Notes: a model not told the origin generated them from the sequence alone. DNA of 13,962 bases from an uncultured bacterium (GCA_913009865.1 CAJVYK010000032.1:1-13962), one strand, 5' to 3'. Shown: positions 1 through 7,671, counted from the stretch's first letter. Numbers and translations: made by a program.

Positions 1-392
1 TGGCCGTTGTTAGCTTTAACCGCCGCAATCAGCAGCAAAACTAAATCTAAAGCACCCACCGCCGCCAGCAAAAATACACCGACACAGGCGACAATTAATA
101 TCGCCGATACGAGTGCATAGACTGTCATGGAAATCTGGAAGTTCACCGCCTCTTTTCCCTGCTGGTCAACGAAGGGGTGTTCGTCTTTTTTTATCTGCCA
201 GACAATCAACGGCCCGACGATATTACCGACAACAGGCATTACATACCCGCCCAGCCCCGCCAGATGGCAGAACATCGCCCACATACGGGCATCTTTACCG
301 ATTTCGCTCTGTTCAGCGTTGACGGCCTGCTCAGCTTGATTATCGCTGCCGGAATTTTCTGACGCTTCCGTGGTACCTGTATCATCTACCAT
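1..392 (-). CDS. DUF4870 (Tic20-like) small membrane protein, C-terminus cut by window edge
   Basis: The frame is open from an ATG at 390-392 to the window edge (130 codons), so the C-terminus is missing. GGGAGG sits 9 bases before the ATG. The first ~33 residues are acidic and hydrophilic. Residues 38-65 hold a first hydrophobic stretch (HLAGLGGYVMPVVGNIVGPL), followed by the polar VWQIKKDEHPFVDQQGKEA segment (64-82) and NFQISMTVYALVSAIL running into a long hydrophobic stretch (84-125). The order 'P-x-x-G-N-x-x-G-P-L...H-P-F-V-x-x-x-x-K-E-A-x-N-F-Q' is the DUF4870 signature, a family of small multi-pass inner-membrane proteins of unknown role. It starts 40 bases after the rpsT stop with no terminator visible between them, so it is probably the last gene of the ATPase-rpsT transcript. 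Confidence 0.85.
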   Translation of the reverse strand, partial: MVDDTGTTEASENSGSDNQAEQAVNAEQSEIGKDARMWAMFCHLAGLGGYVMPVVGNIVGPLIVWQIKKDEHPFVDQQGKEAVNFQISMTVYALVSAILIVACVGVFLLAAVGALDLVLLLIAAVKANNG

Positions 393-432
393 AGTCCAGA
401 ACCTCCCTTTCTGATTGATAGTTTATTAGGAA

Positions 433-708
433 TTACCCTTTTTTTGCCTTGAGGCGATTAAGCTGCTTGGCGAGACGTGATTTCTTTCGTGCCGCGGTTT
501 TTTTGTGCATTGTGCTTGTCGCAGCGGTTTTGTCCAGTTTTCTCGCAACGTTCCGGTATTGTTCGGCCGCCGCTTCTACGTCACCGCCGGCCAGAACCGA
601 CTCGAAGTGCTTGATTCCTGTCTTTACCTGGCTTTTACGTGCGCGATTAGTAGTTTTTCTTTTAGCGTTTTGTTTCACTCTTTTTTTAGCTGACAACGAA
701 TGTGCCAC
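433..708 (-). CDS. rpsT: 30S ribosomal protein S20
   Basis: This 91-residue, Lys/Arg-rich protein begins AHSLSAKKRVKQNAKR and ends KKSRLAKQLNRLKAKKG. Both ends are characteristic of bS20, which binds 16S rRNA early in small-subunit assembly and is normally 85-95 residues long. The start codon is GTG at 706-708. A perfect AGGAGG lies 5 bases upstream, which fixes this start. The upstream ATPase gene stops 20 bases before this start, so the two are very likely on one transcript; the DUF4870 gene follows. rpsT is more often monocistronic in other bacteria, so sitting between an ORC-like ATPase and a membrane protein is a local arrangement. The S20 identity is essentially certain. Confidence 0.97.
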   Translation of the reverse strand: MAHSLSAKKRVKQNAKRKTTNRARKSQVKTGIKHFESVLAGGDVEAAAEQYRNVARKLDKTAATSTMHKKTAARKKSRLAKQLNRLKAKKG

Positions 709-728
709 TATAGCCTCCTAAAACTCTT

Positions 729-1922
729 CTACTGTTTGTTTTTGGCCTCATACCATATATACAATTGATGAAGCGGATTAACGAATTTATATTCACCGCG
801 GGCTTCCATAGCCTCGATGATACCCAGTTCTCTACTTCTTTTCAAAAAGTTATCCAAGTTCTTTTGTTCACCGCTGGGGAGCGCTTCCAGAATCTGCTGT
901 CGGCTAAACATGCCTCCCAGTGGTGCTTTCTTGTGTATTATCTGGAGAATTGATGCGTATGTTTTACTCTTTAGCAACGAAGAGACTTTTGGGGCTATGT
1001 ATTTCCTGCCCACAACCTGGGCAGCTTCCATTATGCCCGTCAGAGCATCTTGACCATCAATACGATTATCTTTATCCTGCCAAAAAACAGCGTCGCCAAC
1101 TTCGTGCATAAGCATAGGGAACCCGCCGGATGGGCCCACCATCAGAGAAAGTGCCTCGCTGGTAATTCTAACATTTTGTCTGTCGAACATATTGATAAAA
1201 AAATCTTCAGATTCACTTTTGCTCATTGTCGGCAAATCTACAACATCGAATATCCTCGCAACTGATGGCTGATGTTTTATCAAATCATCCCTTCTTTCTG
1301 GTAATCCGACAAGTACCAGAAAGATTGGCAATGGCTTACCTGAAGTTGCCAGCTCGTCAACAAAACTTTTCAGGAACTGTGAGAACTGCGGCACATCGGT
1401 GATACCATTGAGGTCATCCAATATAAGGATTAATGCTTTTTTGCCGCTGGATAGGATTTGTTCATATATCTTTCGCATCACCGGCAGGAAATTGTCTACC
1501 AGCGTTCGCAACTCACTCCTATCCTTTGTAAATTCAACGCCCATGCCAAAGAGCGTCAGTTCTTTTATGTAACTACCGAAAACTTCTTTTAATTTATCAA
1601 AGATGGTTTTATCCGTGCAGTCCTGCAAAAGTCTCTGGAAAATAACCCCCATCATATCCTCTATGCTTCTGACCCCGCCCAGGAAGCAGTGGCTTCCCAT
1701 CAAGCTGTGTTCCTTTTCTGCGAGGGATCGGATGAATCCCGCCAACGAACTTTTCCCGATTCCGCGCTGGCCCGTAATAAAGACATTTTCGTTTCTACCT
1801 GCAACCGTCTGCTTAATAGCTCTCTCTAACCTCTGTATCTCCTTTATTCGGGCGACGAAATATTCGGGCTGGACCGGCTTACCCGGCGAAAAAGGACTTT
1901 CTTTTGTTTTAATATCTACCAT
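729..1922 (-). CDS. ORC/STAND-like P-loop ATPase with C-terminal winged-helix-like region
   Basis: The 397-residue product has a Walker A GQRGIGKSS at residues 51-59 and a Walker B LILILDD at 164-170. A sensor-1-like strand, IFLVLVGLPER, lies at 200-210, and a GFP motif at 267-269 in GGFPMLMHEV matches the GxP element of ORC1/Cdc6-like and STAND ATPases. The opening EYFVARIKEIQRLERAI (20-36) is the usual lead-in of AAA_16-type domains, which bind ATP and rearrange protein or DNA partners. The last ~80 residues look helical with a winged-helix-like end (GEYKFVNPLHQLYIWY). No effector, membrane segment or signal peptide is visible, so the partner is unknown. The start ATG has only a weak upstream purine stretch. 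It lies 20 bases upstream of rpsT and 139 bases downstream of a TPR gene. Biochemical function cannot be assigned beyond ATPase. Confidence 0.85.
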   Translation of the reverse strand: MVDIKTKESPFSPGKPVQPEYFVARIKEIQRLERAIKQTVAGRNENVFITGQRGIGKSSLAGFIRSLAEKEHSLMGSHCFLGGVRSIEDMMGVIFQRLLQDCTDKTIFDKLKEVFGSYIKELTLFGMGVEFTKDRSELRTLVDNFLPVMRKIYEQILSSGKKALILILDDLNGITDVPQFSQFLKSFVDELATSGKPLPIFLVLVGLPERRDDLIKHQPSVARIFDVVDLPTMSKSESEDFFINMFDRQNVRITSEALSLMVGPSGGFPMLMHEVGDAVFWQDKDNRIDGQDALTGIMEAAQVVGRKYIAPKVSSLLKSKTYASILQIIHKKAPLGGMFSRQQILEALPSGEQKNLDNFLKRSRELGIIEAMEARGEYKFVNPLHQLYIWYEAKNKQ

Positions 1923-2061
1923 CTTTAATTTCTGCTATTCCTCTGCGCTATCGGCATTCTCCTTCGACTGCGGGCTTCAACTGAACTCAGCCGAACGTCC
2001 TCAGTCACAGGAACTCCCAAGGAGGACGACGTCTACGGCTAATTTTCCCCGTTTTGCCTTT
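1923..2061. repeat. Intergenic spacer carrying a dispersed repeat
   Basis: The 139-base gap between the TPR and ATPase genes is not simple UTR. Positions ~1953-2032 contain a GC-rich block whose reverse complement includes CTCCTTGGGAGTTCC followed by CTGAGGACG and GTCGAAGGAGAA. Related strings recur at about 8842-8870 (CTCCTTGGGAGTCC) and at 10078-10112 (CTGGGAGTCC, then AGGACTGAG and GTCGAAGGAG). This is a dispersed intergenic repeat family. No clear terminator or promoter was recognised in it. Confidence 0.5.
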
Positions 2062-3453
2062 TTACTTTCCCTCGTTTCTCAATTTATCCACTCGCTGGCG
2101 GACATCTTTATATGCAAAATCAAGCTGAGCGATTTTACGATAAATTTCCAGCGCCTTTTCGGCATCGCCCTGCTGTTCATAAGAGCTTGCCAGATTATAC
2201 CGCAATTCTTTGGCCGTAGCATCATCTTTTATCTCGTATGAGTCTATCGCCTGGGTAAAGACATCGATTGCGTCTGCAAACCAGCCCTTTTCAAAAAAGC
2301 ACAGGCCTATTTTGTTCATCGCTAAAATCTTATGTCGCGGGTCCTTTTGTGCATCCTGGAACAGAGGTATCGCATCATCATACTGTTTATTCCTGAGTAA
2401 GCAAATACCATATTCGTACTTGGCCTTCAGGTCGGTCGGATAGTTTTCCACGCAGAGCCGGTAATGTTCCAATTCGGTGCTGTTTAGCTGGTCGGACAGC
2501 TCTGAAAGTCGGGCCTTAGCTTGCGGCTCATCCGGCTTGGCCTCGAGAGCGGTTTTGGCCTCTCTTACTTTACGTCTGAGCTGTTTTATTCTTATCGTCC
2601 CCGCCCGTTGTTTAAAGCTGAAGTCGTCTTTGGTTTTGTAGGCGTTTTCCAGCAGTTCTATCGCCTCATTTTCGCCTCTTTCGTCCTGCAAATCTGATAA
2701 CGTCTCAGCCAGTTTGAATATATTCCTGGACAGATTTGGGTCTTGTGCCAGTGCTTTTCTGGCTTCTTCAACTGCCGAGAGCCGGTAGCTCTCGGTTTTG
2801 ACAACGCTTTCCTGGGCTTGAAGTTTTTCCTGTTTTTCGCGGTCCTTGATAGAGTGCCTGAAATCGCCCTCCTGGTCATACTTACCTCTGGCGACAGCCA
2901 GTTCAGCCGAGAGGTTTTGAAACTCGTCTGCTAATGCCCCGTCATCTGGTTTAAGTCTGGCGGCACATTGGCAGGCGGCAAGCGCTCTGTCGAACTGCCC
3001 GATAGCTGCGTAGGAATCTTTTAGCAGAAGATATACTTGTAAAGATGGTTTCTTAGCGGCATTATTTGCCTGGAACAGTAAATCTGCAATCCACTTAGCC
3101 GTTTTTTCATAACCTCCCGCCGACGACGCCTTCAGCATTGTCTCGGCATAAGGCAGATGGTCGGGGTCCTTTGCCAAGAGGTACTCGGCGTTAAGCATCT
3201 GCTCCAGGGGCGTTTTACCTCGCAGTCGCTTTACTCTTTCCACCATTGTGGGTTTTTTACCGTCTTTTCCCTGTCGCAGCAGAGCCAGTTCGCGCAGCTT
3301 TAGATGGCCGTCCTGCAGTGCATCCGGGGCGCAGCGCAGCCCTTCGAGGTACATATCGATAGCGTAATCGAAATTATTTGTTTCCGCTACCTTCCGGGCT
3401 CTTTCAAAAAAAATCCTGGCCTTGGCATAATCTCCGGTATCTTTTTCTGGCAT
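2062..3453 (-). CDS. Tetratricopeptide repeat (TPR) protein
   Basis: This 463-residue soluble protein is built mostly of helix pairs. Clear TPR-like units are at about residues 10-43 (ARIFFERARKVAETNNFDYA), 143-176 (LLLKDSYAAIGQFDRALAAC), 345-378 (AKYEYGICLLRNKQYDDAIP), 380-413 (AMNKIGLCFFEKGWFADAID) and 417-450 (LRYNLASSYEQQGDAEKALE). The middle (about 195-330) is charged and helical (KDREKQEKLQAQE, LRRKVREAKTALEAK) and may form a coiled coil. TPR arrays bind other proteins; no enzyme domain, signal peptide or membrane segment is seen, so a cytoplasmic scaffold role is inferred. The ATG at 3451-3453 has no Shine-Dalgarno sequence and is preceded by AT-rich DNA shared with the divergent glyA gene. 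The ATPase gene follows after 139 bases, so co-transcription is possible but not shown. Confidence 0.85.
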   Translation of the reverse strand: MPEKDTGDYAKARIFFERARKVAETNNFDYAIDMYLEGLRCAPDALQDGHLKLRELALLRQGKDGKKPTMVERVKRLRGKTPLEQMLNAEYLLAKDPDHLPYAETMLKASSAGGYEKTAKWIADLLFQANNAAKKPSLQVYLLLKDSYAAIGQFDRALAACQCAARLKPDDGALADEFQNLSAELAVARGKYDQEGDFRHSIKDREKQEKLQAQESVVKTESYRLSAVEEARKALAQDPNLSRNIFKLAETLSDLQDERGENEAIELLENAYKTKDDFSFKQRAGTIRIKQLRRKVREAKTALEAKPDEPQAKARLSELSDQLNSTELEHYRLCVENYPTDLKAKYEYGICLLRNKQYDDAIPLFQDAQKDPRHKILAMNKIGLCFFEKGWFADAIDVFTQAIDSYEIKDDATAKELRYNLASSYEQQGDAEKALEIYRKIAQLDFAYKDVRQRVDKLRNEGK

Positions 3454-3554
3454 TTACAATTGATTATTGATAAATATTGATAAATAGAAACAAAACGCTA
3501 AAATCAATTATAAATAATCAATAGCCACTAATCAATACTCAATTTGGAGAAAAT

Positions 3555-4823
3555 ATGATAACCGCTCTTGAGCAGTATGACCCGCAGATTTACGAGCTTA
3601 TACGGCAGGAAGCGGCTCGCCAGAGCGGCTCAATTCGCCTTATTCCCTCGGAAAACTACGTATCCAAGGCTGTGATGTTAGCCAGCGGAAGCTGTCTTAC
3701 CAACAAATACGCCGAGGGTTATCCCTGCAGGCGATACTACCAGGGCCAGCAGGTGACCGATCTTATCGAGAAAACGGCTCAACAGCGGGCAAAGAAGTTA
3801 TTCAAAGCCGACCACGCCAACGTCCAGCCGTATTCGGGTTCCGTGGCCAATCTGGCCGCATATTTCGCCCTAATCAAGCCGGGCGATACGATTATGGGCC
3901 TCTCTCTCACCCACGGCGGCCATCTCACGCACGGCTGGAAAGTCAGCGTAACAAGCAAAATATTTAATTCCGTCCAATACACGGTCGACCCGGCCACCGG
4001 CAGATTTGACTATAACCGGATTGAAGAGCTGGCAAAAAAGCACAAGCCGAAAATCATCATTTCCGGGGCCACAGCATATCCGAGGGAGATTGACTTTGAA
4101 ATTTTCGGCCGGATAGCCCGTGACGTAGGTGCATACCACGTCAGCGATATAGCTCACATTGCCGGCCTTGTCGTAGCCGGCATCCACAAAAGTCCAGTTC
4201 CCTATTCTGACATAGTATCTACCACAACACACAAGACACTGCGTGGCCCTCGCGGCGGGATGCTGCTTTGCAAGGCAGAGCACGCTAAAAAGGTTGACAA
4301 GGCGGTTTTCCCCGGCCTGCAGGGCGGCCCCCATATGCAAACACTGACCGCCATCGCCGTAGCATTGGCCGAAGCCGATACGCCGGAGTTCGTCGCCTAT
4401 GCAAAACAGGTGGTCAAAAACGCAAAGGCCTTAGCTGAAAAGCTGCTCGAATACGGCTTCAATCTCGTTTCCGGCGGAACGGACAATCATTTAATCTTAA
4501 TCGATTTGCAAAACAAGCACATATCCGGCAGAAAAATGGCGGAAGCCATGGACAGGGCACGGCTCGTTGCCAATCGCAACACCATACCTGACGACCCTAA
4601 TCCGCCGTCTAACCCCAGCGGATTGCGTCTGGGCACGCCGGCGATTACCACTCGCGGAATGAAAGAGGCTCAAGCTGAGCAGATCGCCGCCTTTATAAAT
4701 AAAGTGGCCGAGAACATCGATAACGAATCGGCCATTGAGGAAATTGGTAAAGAGGTCTTGCTCTTATGCTCGCAATTTACCGTGCCGGAGCACTTTATCA
4801 TACCGAATAAAAATAGCGTATAG
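3555..4823 (+). CDS. glyA: Serine hydroxymethyltransferase
   Basis: The 422-residue product is full length for SHMT, the PLP enzyme that interconverts serine plus tetrahydrofolate with glycine plus 5,10-methylene-THF. Visible landmarks are SENYVSKAV (32-40), NKYAEGYP (50-57), YSGSVANLAAYFALIKPGD (93-111), SLTHGGHLTHG (117-127), the PLP-ring DIAHIAGLV (198-206), the Schiff-base lysine K227 in STTTHKTLRGPRGG, and substrate-carboxylate R358 in RLGTPAITTRG. GGAG lies 5 bases before the ATG. It is divergent from the TPR gene across a 101-base AT-rich spacer with repeated AATCAAT/ATTGAT motifs. The last three codons and the stop (AAT AGC GTA TAG) lie inside a TAGCGTA heptamer repeat, so the extreme C-terminal tail appears repeat-derived. 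A dUTPase-like gene follows after 23 bases, probably in the same operon. Confidence 0.98.
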   Translation: MITALEQYDPQIYELIRQEAARQSGSIRLIPSENYVSKAVMLASGSCLTNKYAEGYPCRRYYQGQQVTDLIEKTAQQRAKKLFKADHANVQPYSGSVANLAAYFALIKPGDTIMGLSLTHGGHLTHGWKVSVTSKIFNSVQYTVDPATGRFDYNRIEELAKKHKPKIIISGATAYPREIDFEIFGRIARDVGAYHVSDIAHIAGLVVAGIHKSPVPYSDIVSTTTHKTLRGPRGGMLLCKAEHAKKVDKAVFPGLQGGPHMQTLTAIAVALAEADTPEFVAYAKQVVKNAKALAEKLLEYGFNLVSGGTDNHLILIDLQNKHISGRKMAEAMDRARLVANRNTIPDDPNPPSNPSGLRLGTPAITTRGMKEAQAEQIAAFINKVAENIDNESAIEEIGKEVLLLCSQFTVPEHFIIPNKNSV

Positions 4824-4837
4824 CGTATAGCGTATAG
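4814..4837 (+). repeat. TAGCGTA heptamer tandem repeat over the glyA stop
   Basis: Three exact tandem copies of TAGCGTA (4814-4834) are followed by a partial TAG. The glyA stop codon (4821-4823) is the first three bases of the second unit. The repeat fills most of the 23-base glyA to dUTPase spacer. The same unit recurs at 7411-7420 and, as TAGCGTT/TAGCGTA runs, at 7696-7727, in the tandem copy at about 7773-7804, and inverted near 8571-8602. Confidence 0.85.
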
Positions 4838-4846
4838 GAACTTGAA

Positions 4847-5254
4847 ATGCTTAAAGAGTTATTTGAGAAGCAGGCTGAACTGAATAAGAGAACCGGCTTC
4901 GACCCTGATGCCCTGCGAGCCGACTTCGACCCACAGACAGCCGGTATCTGGCTGAACAACTATCTGGCGGCGATGAGCAATGAGCTGGAGGAGTTGCGGG
5001 ACTGCACTTTCTGGAAGCACTGGTGCAGGGAGGCGAAAGAGGGGAAAAGATTTTTACTGCACGATTTGCAAAACGCCAGGGTCGAAGTGACGGATATGCT
5101 GTTCTTCTGGATCTCTCTTGCCCAGTGTCTCGGCCTGGACGCCGCCGACGTTGTCCGGCTGTACGAGCAGAAGTGGCAGGTAAATCACACCCGCCAGGAC
5201 AACAACTACTCGATGGCCGAGAAGACCGAGGACGACAACAAGAACATAAAATAG
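4847..5254 (+). CDS. All-alpha dimeric dUTPase-like nucleotide pyrophosphohydrolase
   Basis: The 135-residue protein has the all-alpha NTP pyrophosphohydrolase metal motif. E46-x-x-E49 lies in MSNELEELRD and E80-x-x-D83 in NARVEVTDMLFFW; the four acidic residues are those that hold Mg2+ in dimeric dUTPases and MazG-like enzymes. Further on, K109-W-Q-V-N113-x-x-R116-Q in YEQKWQVNHTRQDN matches the C-terminal nucleotide-binding motif of dimeric dUTPases rather than MazG. The likely reaction is dUTP (perhaps dUDP) to dUMP plus pyrophosphate, which keeps uracil out of DNA and supplies dUMP. That fits next to glyA, whose methylene-THF feeds thymidylate synthesis. AGGAA lies about 8 bases before the ATG. 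It closes on TAG and is followed by a strong terminator. Exact substrate preference is inferred. Confidence 0.85.
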   Translation: MLKELFEKQAELNKRTGFDPDALRADFDPQTAGIWLNNYLAAMSNELEELRDCTFWKHWCREAKEGKRFLLHDLQNARVEVTDMLFFWISLAQCLGLDAADVVRLYEQKWQVNHTRQDNNYSMAEKTEDDNKNIK

Positions 5255-5273
5255 TTTTATCCGTTATATTTAG

Positions 5274-5298
5274 CCCCCAGGTTTATCCTGGGGGTTTT
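5274..5298 (+). terminator. Rho-independent terminator after the glyA-dUTPase unit
   Basis: A perfect 8-bp stem, CCCCCAGG (5274-5281) with CCTGGGGG (5287-5294), has a 5-base loop and is followed by TTTT. It lies 19 bases after the dUTPase stop and is oriented to end plus-strand transcription. Confidence 0.9.
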
Positions 5299-5308
5299 GT
5301 CGTTATAT

Positions 5309-5334
5309 TAACCCCCGAATAAATTCGGGGGTTA
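5309..5334. terminator. Second, symmetric hairpin between convergent genes
   Basis: TAACCCCCGAAT (5309-5320) and ATTCGGGGGTTA (5323-5334) form a perfect 12-bp inverted repeat with a two-base centre. It lies between the convergent dUTPase and DUF5131 genes and could act for either strand. The T-run is weak on both sides, so it may be a backup terminator or an end-protecting hairpin. Confidence 0.6.
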
Positions 5335-5408
5335 ATGCGTTCCCCGCAACCTATTGCGTGGGTTGTTTAGCCCCGCCCTCTGGGCGTGGTTCGCTCTGTC
5401 GAAGGGTT

Positions 5409-6137
5409 TCAAGCATACGTATTATCTCGAAAACCAATTGGCATTTCATCCCAAGTTTTGCCGTCCAATAGTCTGCCGGCTTTCTTCTTGTTTATACCGC
5501 CCCATTGCTTAAAGAAAAATGGTACATTTTGAGCAAGGCATTGCTCCCTTATATTATCAATCCAGCCGATTTCCATCGGTCTTGCTCCGGGGCCGGATTC
5601 ACCACCAACAATTACCCAGTCAATCTCATCAAGGTTAAGTTCTCCTAAATCACCTAACAACGGCTCAAGCGATAAGAATTTAATATTTGCCCCTGTGTAT
5701 CTCAGGTAATCGATACGGTATTTATAATCCGCAGATTCAACGGTAACACCCATCCATATATTTTCCCGCCAGGGTAATTCAGGCGACAATTCTGCTAATC
5801 TTTCGGCTCTTTTGGTCAGGATTTGATATTGATGTTGTTTTGCTTGTCGCATCGTGGAAAAAATATCCAGGATAAAAACATCCGGTACATCTTTGTGAAA
5901 AAGATCGCTCATTGAATTGACAAAAACCATCTGCGGCTTTTTCCATCGCAAAGGCATATCAAGTGTGTGCTGGTGACATGTAACCTTAAAGCCATTACGA
6001 TAATTTTTCTGCCCCATCGCTTTTAATCGCAAAGCCATACGTTCAGCGTAACAATTAAAGCAACCGGAGCTTATTTTTGTACAACCCGTCACCGGATTCC
6101 ACGTCGATTCTGTCCATTCTATTCTGCTTTTTTTCAT
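5409..6137 (-). CDS. DUF5131 (phage Gp37/Gp68) three-cysteine-motif protein
   Basis: The start is taken as the ATG at 6135-6137 (242 residues, MKKSRIEWTESTWNP). That ATG overlaps the TGA of the upstream gene as ATGA, and family members begin with this IEWT-x-x-TWNP block; the frame is open 17 codons further upstream. Three cysteines lie early: C19 in NPVTGC, then C26 and C29 in SSGCFNCYAERMA (C-x6-C-x2-C). Downstream blocks are FVNSMSDLFHKDVP (72-85), YQILTKRAERL (104-114), GVTVES (130-135), FLSLEPLLG (154-162), VIVGGESGPGARPM (175-188), FFFKQWGG (207-214) and GRLLDGKTWDEMP (221-233), all typical of DUF5131. The clustered cysteines and alternating strand/helix pattern suggest an Fe-S, radical-SAM-like barrel, but the spacing differs from the classic C-x3-C-x2-C and no reaction is known to me. 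It is translationally coupled to the TcmP-like gene; the pair recurs together in other genomes. Confidence 0.88.
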   Translation of the reverse strand: MKKSRIEWTESTWNPVTGCTKISSGCFNCYAERMALRLKAMGQKNYRNGFKVTCHQHTLDMPLRWKKPQMVFVNSMSDLFHKDVPDVFILDIFSTMRQAKQHQYQILTKRAERLAELSPELPWRENIWMGVTVESADYKYRIDYLRYTGANIKFLSLEPLLGDLGELNLDEIDWVIVGGESGPGARPMEIGWIDNIREQCLAQNVPFFFKQWGGINKKKAGRLLDGKTWDEMPIGFRDNTYA

Positions 6138-7255
6138 TCTATTATCCGAAATTTTGCCTTGATTTCTTGTTTCTTGTAATACTTCCAACTAAGATAAAAA
6201 GTTCCTTTTTTTATATCGGATGGACAGGTTTGCAATCTTTGCTCTTTCTGTAATGTTCGTAATATCTCCTTTGTATGTTTGGGCAGACAACCGTATTCCA
6301 GGGTAAACTTATATAAATCATTATTGCTTCTATGCTGATTATACAAAAAAGCAAAAAGTTTCTCTCTGAAATCATCCTTTTTCTGAGAAATATTATACTC
6401 TGGAAACAACGTCTTACCGTTTCGAATAATATCATCATCTATATCATAATTAGCATCTCCAGAGATACTGTCTTTATTCCAGCAGACTTTCAGGAATTTT
6501 TCCAAGCCTTGTAAATTGGCTGAACCGAATATAAGCCCATAGATATTTGAACCCTTCTTGATTGAAAACGGAGCAAGATAATAGCTTTTATTAGAAGGTA
6601 CCAACTTCCGGTAATACTCATTGCATATAAACCTATGAATATGCCCTTTATCGAGACTGTCTATTTGCTTTTTGGAAATGCCGGGGAAGTACTGCCCTAT
6701 GCAATCATCGCCTGCAAATCTTTTTATGATTGCAGAGGAGATAAAGAAGAGAATATCCGTAGCCCGGCAGCTGCTCAGTCTCTTGAACACATCTTTAGTT
6801 ATATGTTTCACACCAGATTGGTCGAGAATTACTAAGTTTGCCGTATTAGAAGCAGCCATTACTTTAAACTTCTCTTGAAAAGCATCTGTAAAATCCTTGT
6901 TATCCACTTCGACGTTAACGTATGCAGGATCTACATGTTCTTCTAATGCCTTTTTTAAATTATGGTACTTGGCTTTCACATCATCATTAAAATAGAGATT
7001 GATTTTTACGTCCTGCGCATGTGGCCGCGAAGGGTCGCTCAAGTAATCCTTCACTTCATCAATTACAATAAGAGGGGAGCCACTTTTGTCGTCTATATCT
7101 CTTCCTGGGCCTGCAAAGAAATCGAAAATATTTATAGTGCTAAAACTCCTTCTTGATAGAAATACCGGTAACCATTCTCTTATGTAACCTCGAAATATTT
7201 CGAGCTTTAAAACGGTTTCATCATCAAAGGGTTTATTGTGGAAATCTTTTGCCAT
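6134..7255 (-). CDS. tcmP: Three-Cys-motif partner protein TcmP-like (Rossmann/methyltransferase-like, C-terminal wHTH)
   Basis: This 373-residue protein resembles TcmP, a family named for its habit of sitting next to three-cysteine DUF5131 proteins. FDFFAGPGRD (44-53) resembles the glycine-rich SAM-binding motif of class I methyltransferases, and LVILDQSGVKHIT (141-153) sits where the family has its second acidic/glycine motif. INLYFNDDVKAKYHNLK (85-101) looks like the acidic strand-helix that follows. IYGLIFGSANLQGLEKFLKVCW (238-259) is a family block. Residues 315-360 (FTLEYGCLPKHTKEILRTL...) look like a winged helix. Its stop overlaps the DUF5131 start by four bases (ATGA). The ATG lacks a good Shine-Dalgarno sequence. 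A 60-base sample (7141-7200) is 32% GC against 53% for a glyA sample (4141-4200), suggesting transfer. Methyltransferase activity is inference; the substrate is unknown. Confidence 0.85.
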   Translation of the reverse strand: MAKDFHNKPFDDETVLKLEIFRGYIREWLPVFLSRRSFSTINIFDFFAGPGRDIDDKSGSPLIVIDEVKDYLSDPSRPHAQDVKINLYFNDDVKAKYHNLKKALEEHVDPAYVNVEVDNKDFTDAFQEKFKVMAASNTANLVILDQSGVKHITKDVFKRLSSCRATDILFFISSAIIKRFAGDDCIGQYFPGISKKQIDSLDKGHIHRFICNEYYRKLVPSNKSYYLAPFSIKKGSNIYGLIFGSANLQGLEKFLKVCWNKDSISGDANYDIDDDIIRNGKTLFPEYNISQKKDDFREKLFAFLYNQHRSNNDLYKFTLEYGCLPKHTKEILRTLQKEQRLQTCPSDIKKGTFYLSWKYYKKQEIKAKFRIIE

Positions 7256-7301
7256 TTAGCATCCGGGAGTAAAACGCCTATTTCATTTGACACGATATTT
7301 A

Positions 7302-7330
7302 ACTGATTATCATGCCTTATACTAATCAGT
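7302..7330. promoter_or_regulatory. Inverted repeat upstream of tcmP, possible operator
   Basis: ACTGATTA (7302-7309) and TAATCAGT (7323-7330) are perfect 8-bp arms around a 13-base spacer, centred about 60 bases upstream of the tcmP start on the minus strand. The arms are about two helical turns apart, the usual geometry for a dimeric repressor. There is no T-run after it. No regulator gene is adjacent. Confidence 0.4.
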
Positions 7331-7671
7331 AATACTTACAGTTTCATCCGCATCCTTGCAATCTTTGATGTGCTAAACAAATGACTTAATTTTTTCTTTG
7401 CAGATTATTAATAGCGTATAGAAGGGCGGATTTCGTGTCAAGCACAGAATGCCCCCTCACCAATTTACCCCCGCCGGCGGCAGTTCGATTGACTATTTAC
7501 TATTTCTCCGTGAAACCTGTGTCTAAAAATTAGTGTCGATTCTGCCGTAAGGCATCCTGTGGAGTGTAAATTCGTGGCTAATTCTAATCTTTCTTTATCC
7601 CTTTTCGTGGTTTTGCAATTTTTGAATTTTGATTTGTCATTTTGCTTTTTGCATTTTAGTTTTTGATTTTC

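Noticed and set aside
3870..4340. 156-codon open frame on the minus strand opposite glyA
   Set aside because: It lies wholly antisense to a clear SHMT gene, has no family resemblance or ribosome site, and arises from the GC-rich codon pattern of glyA.
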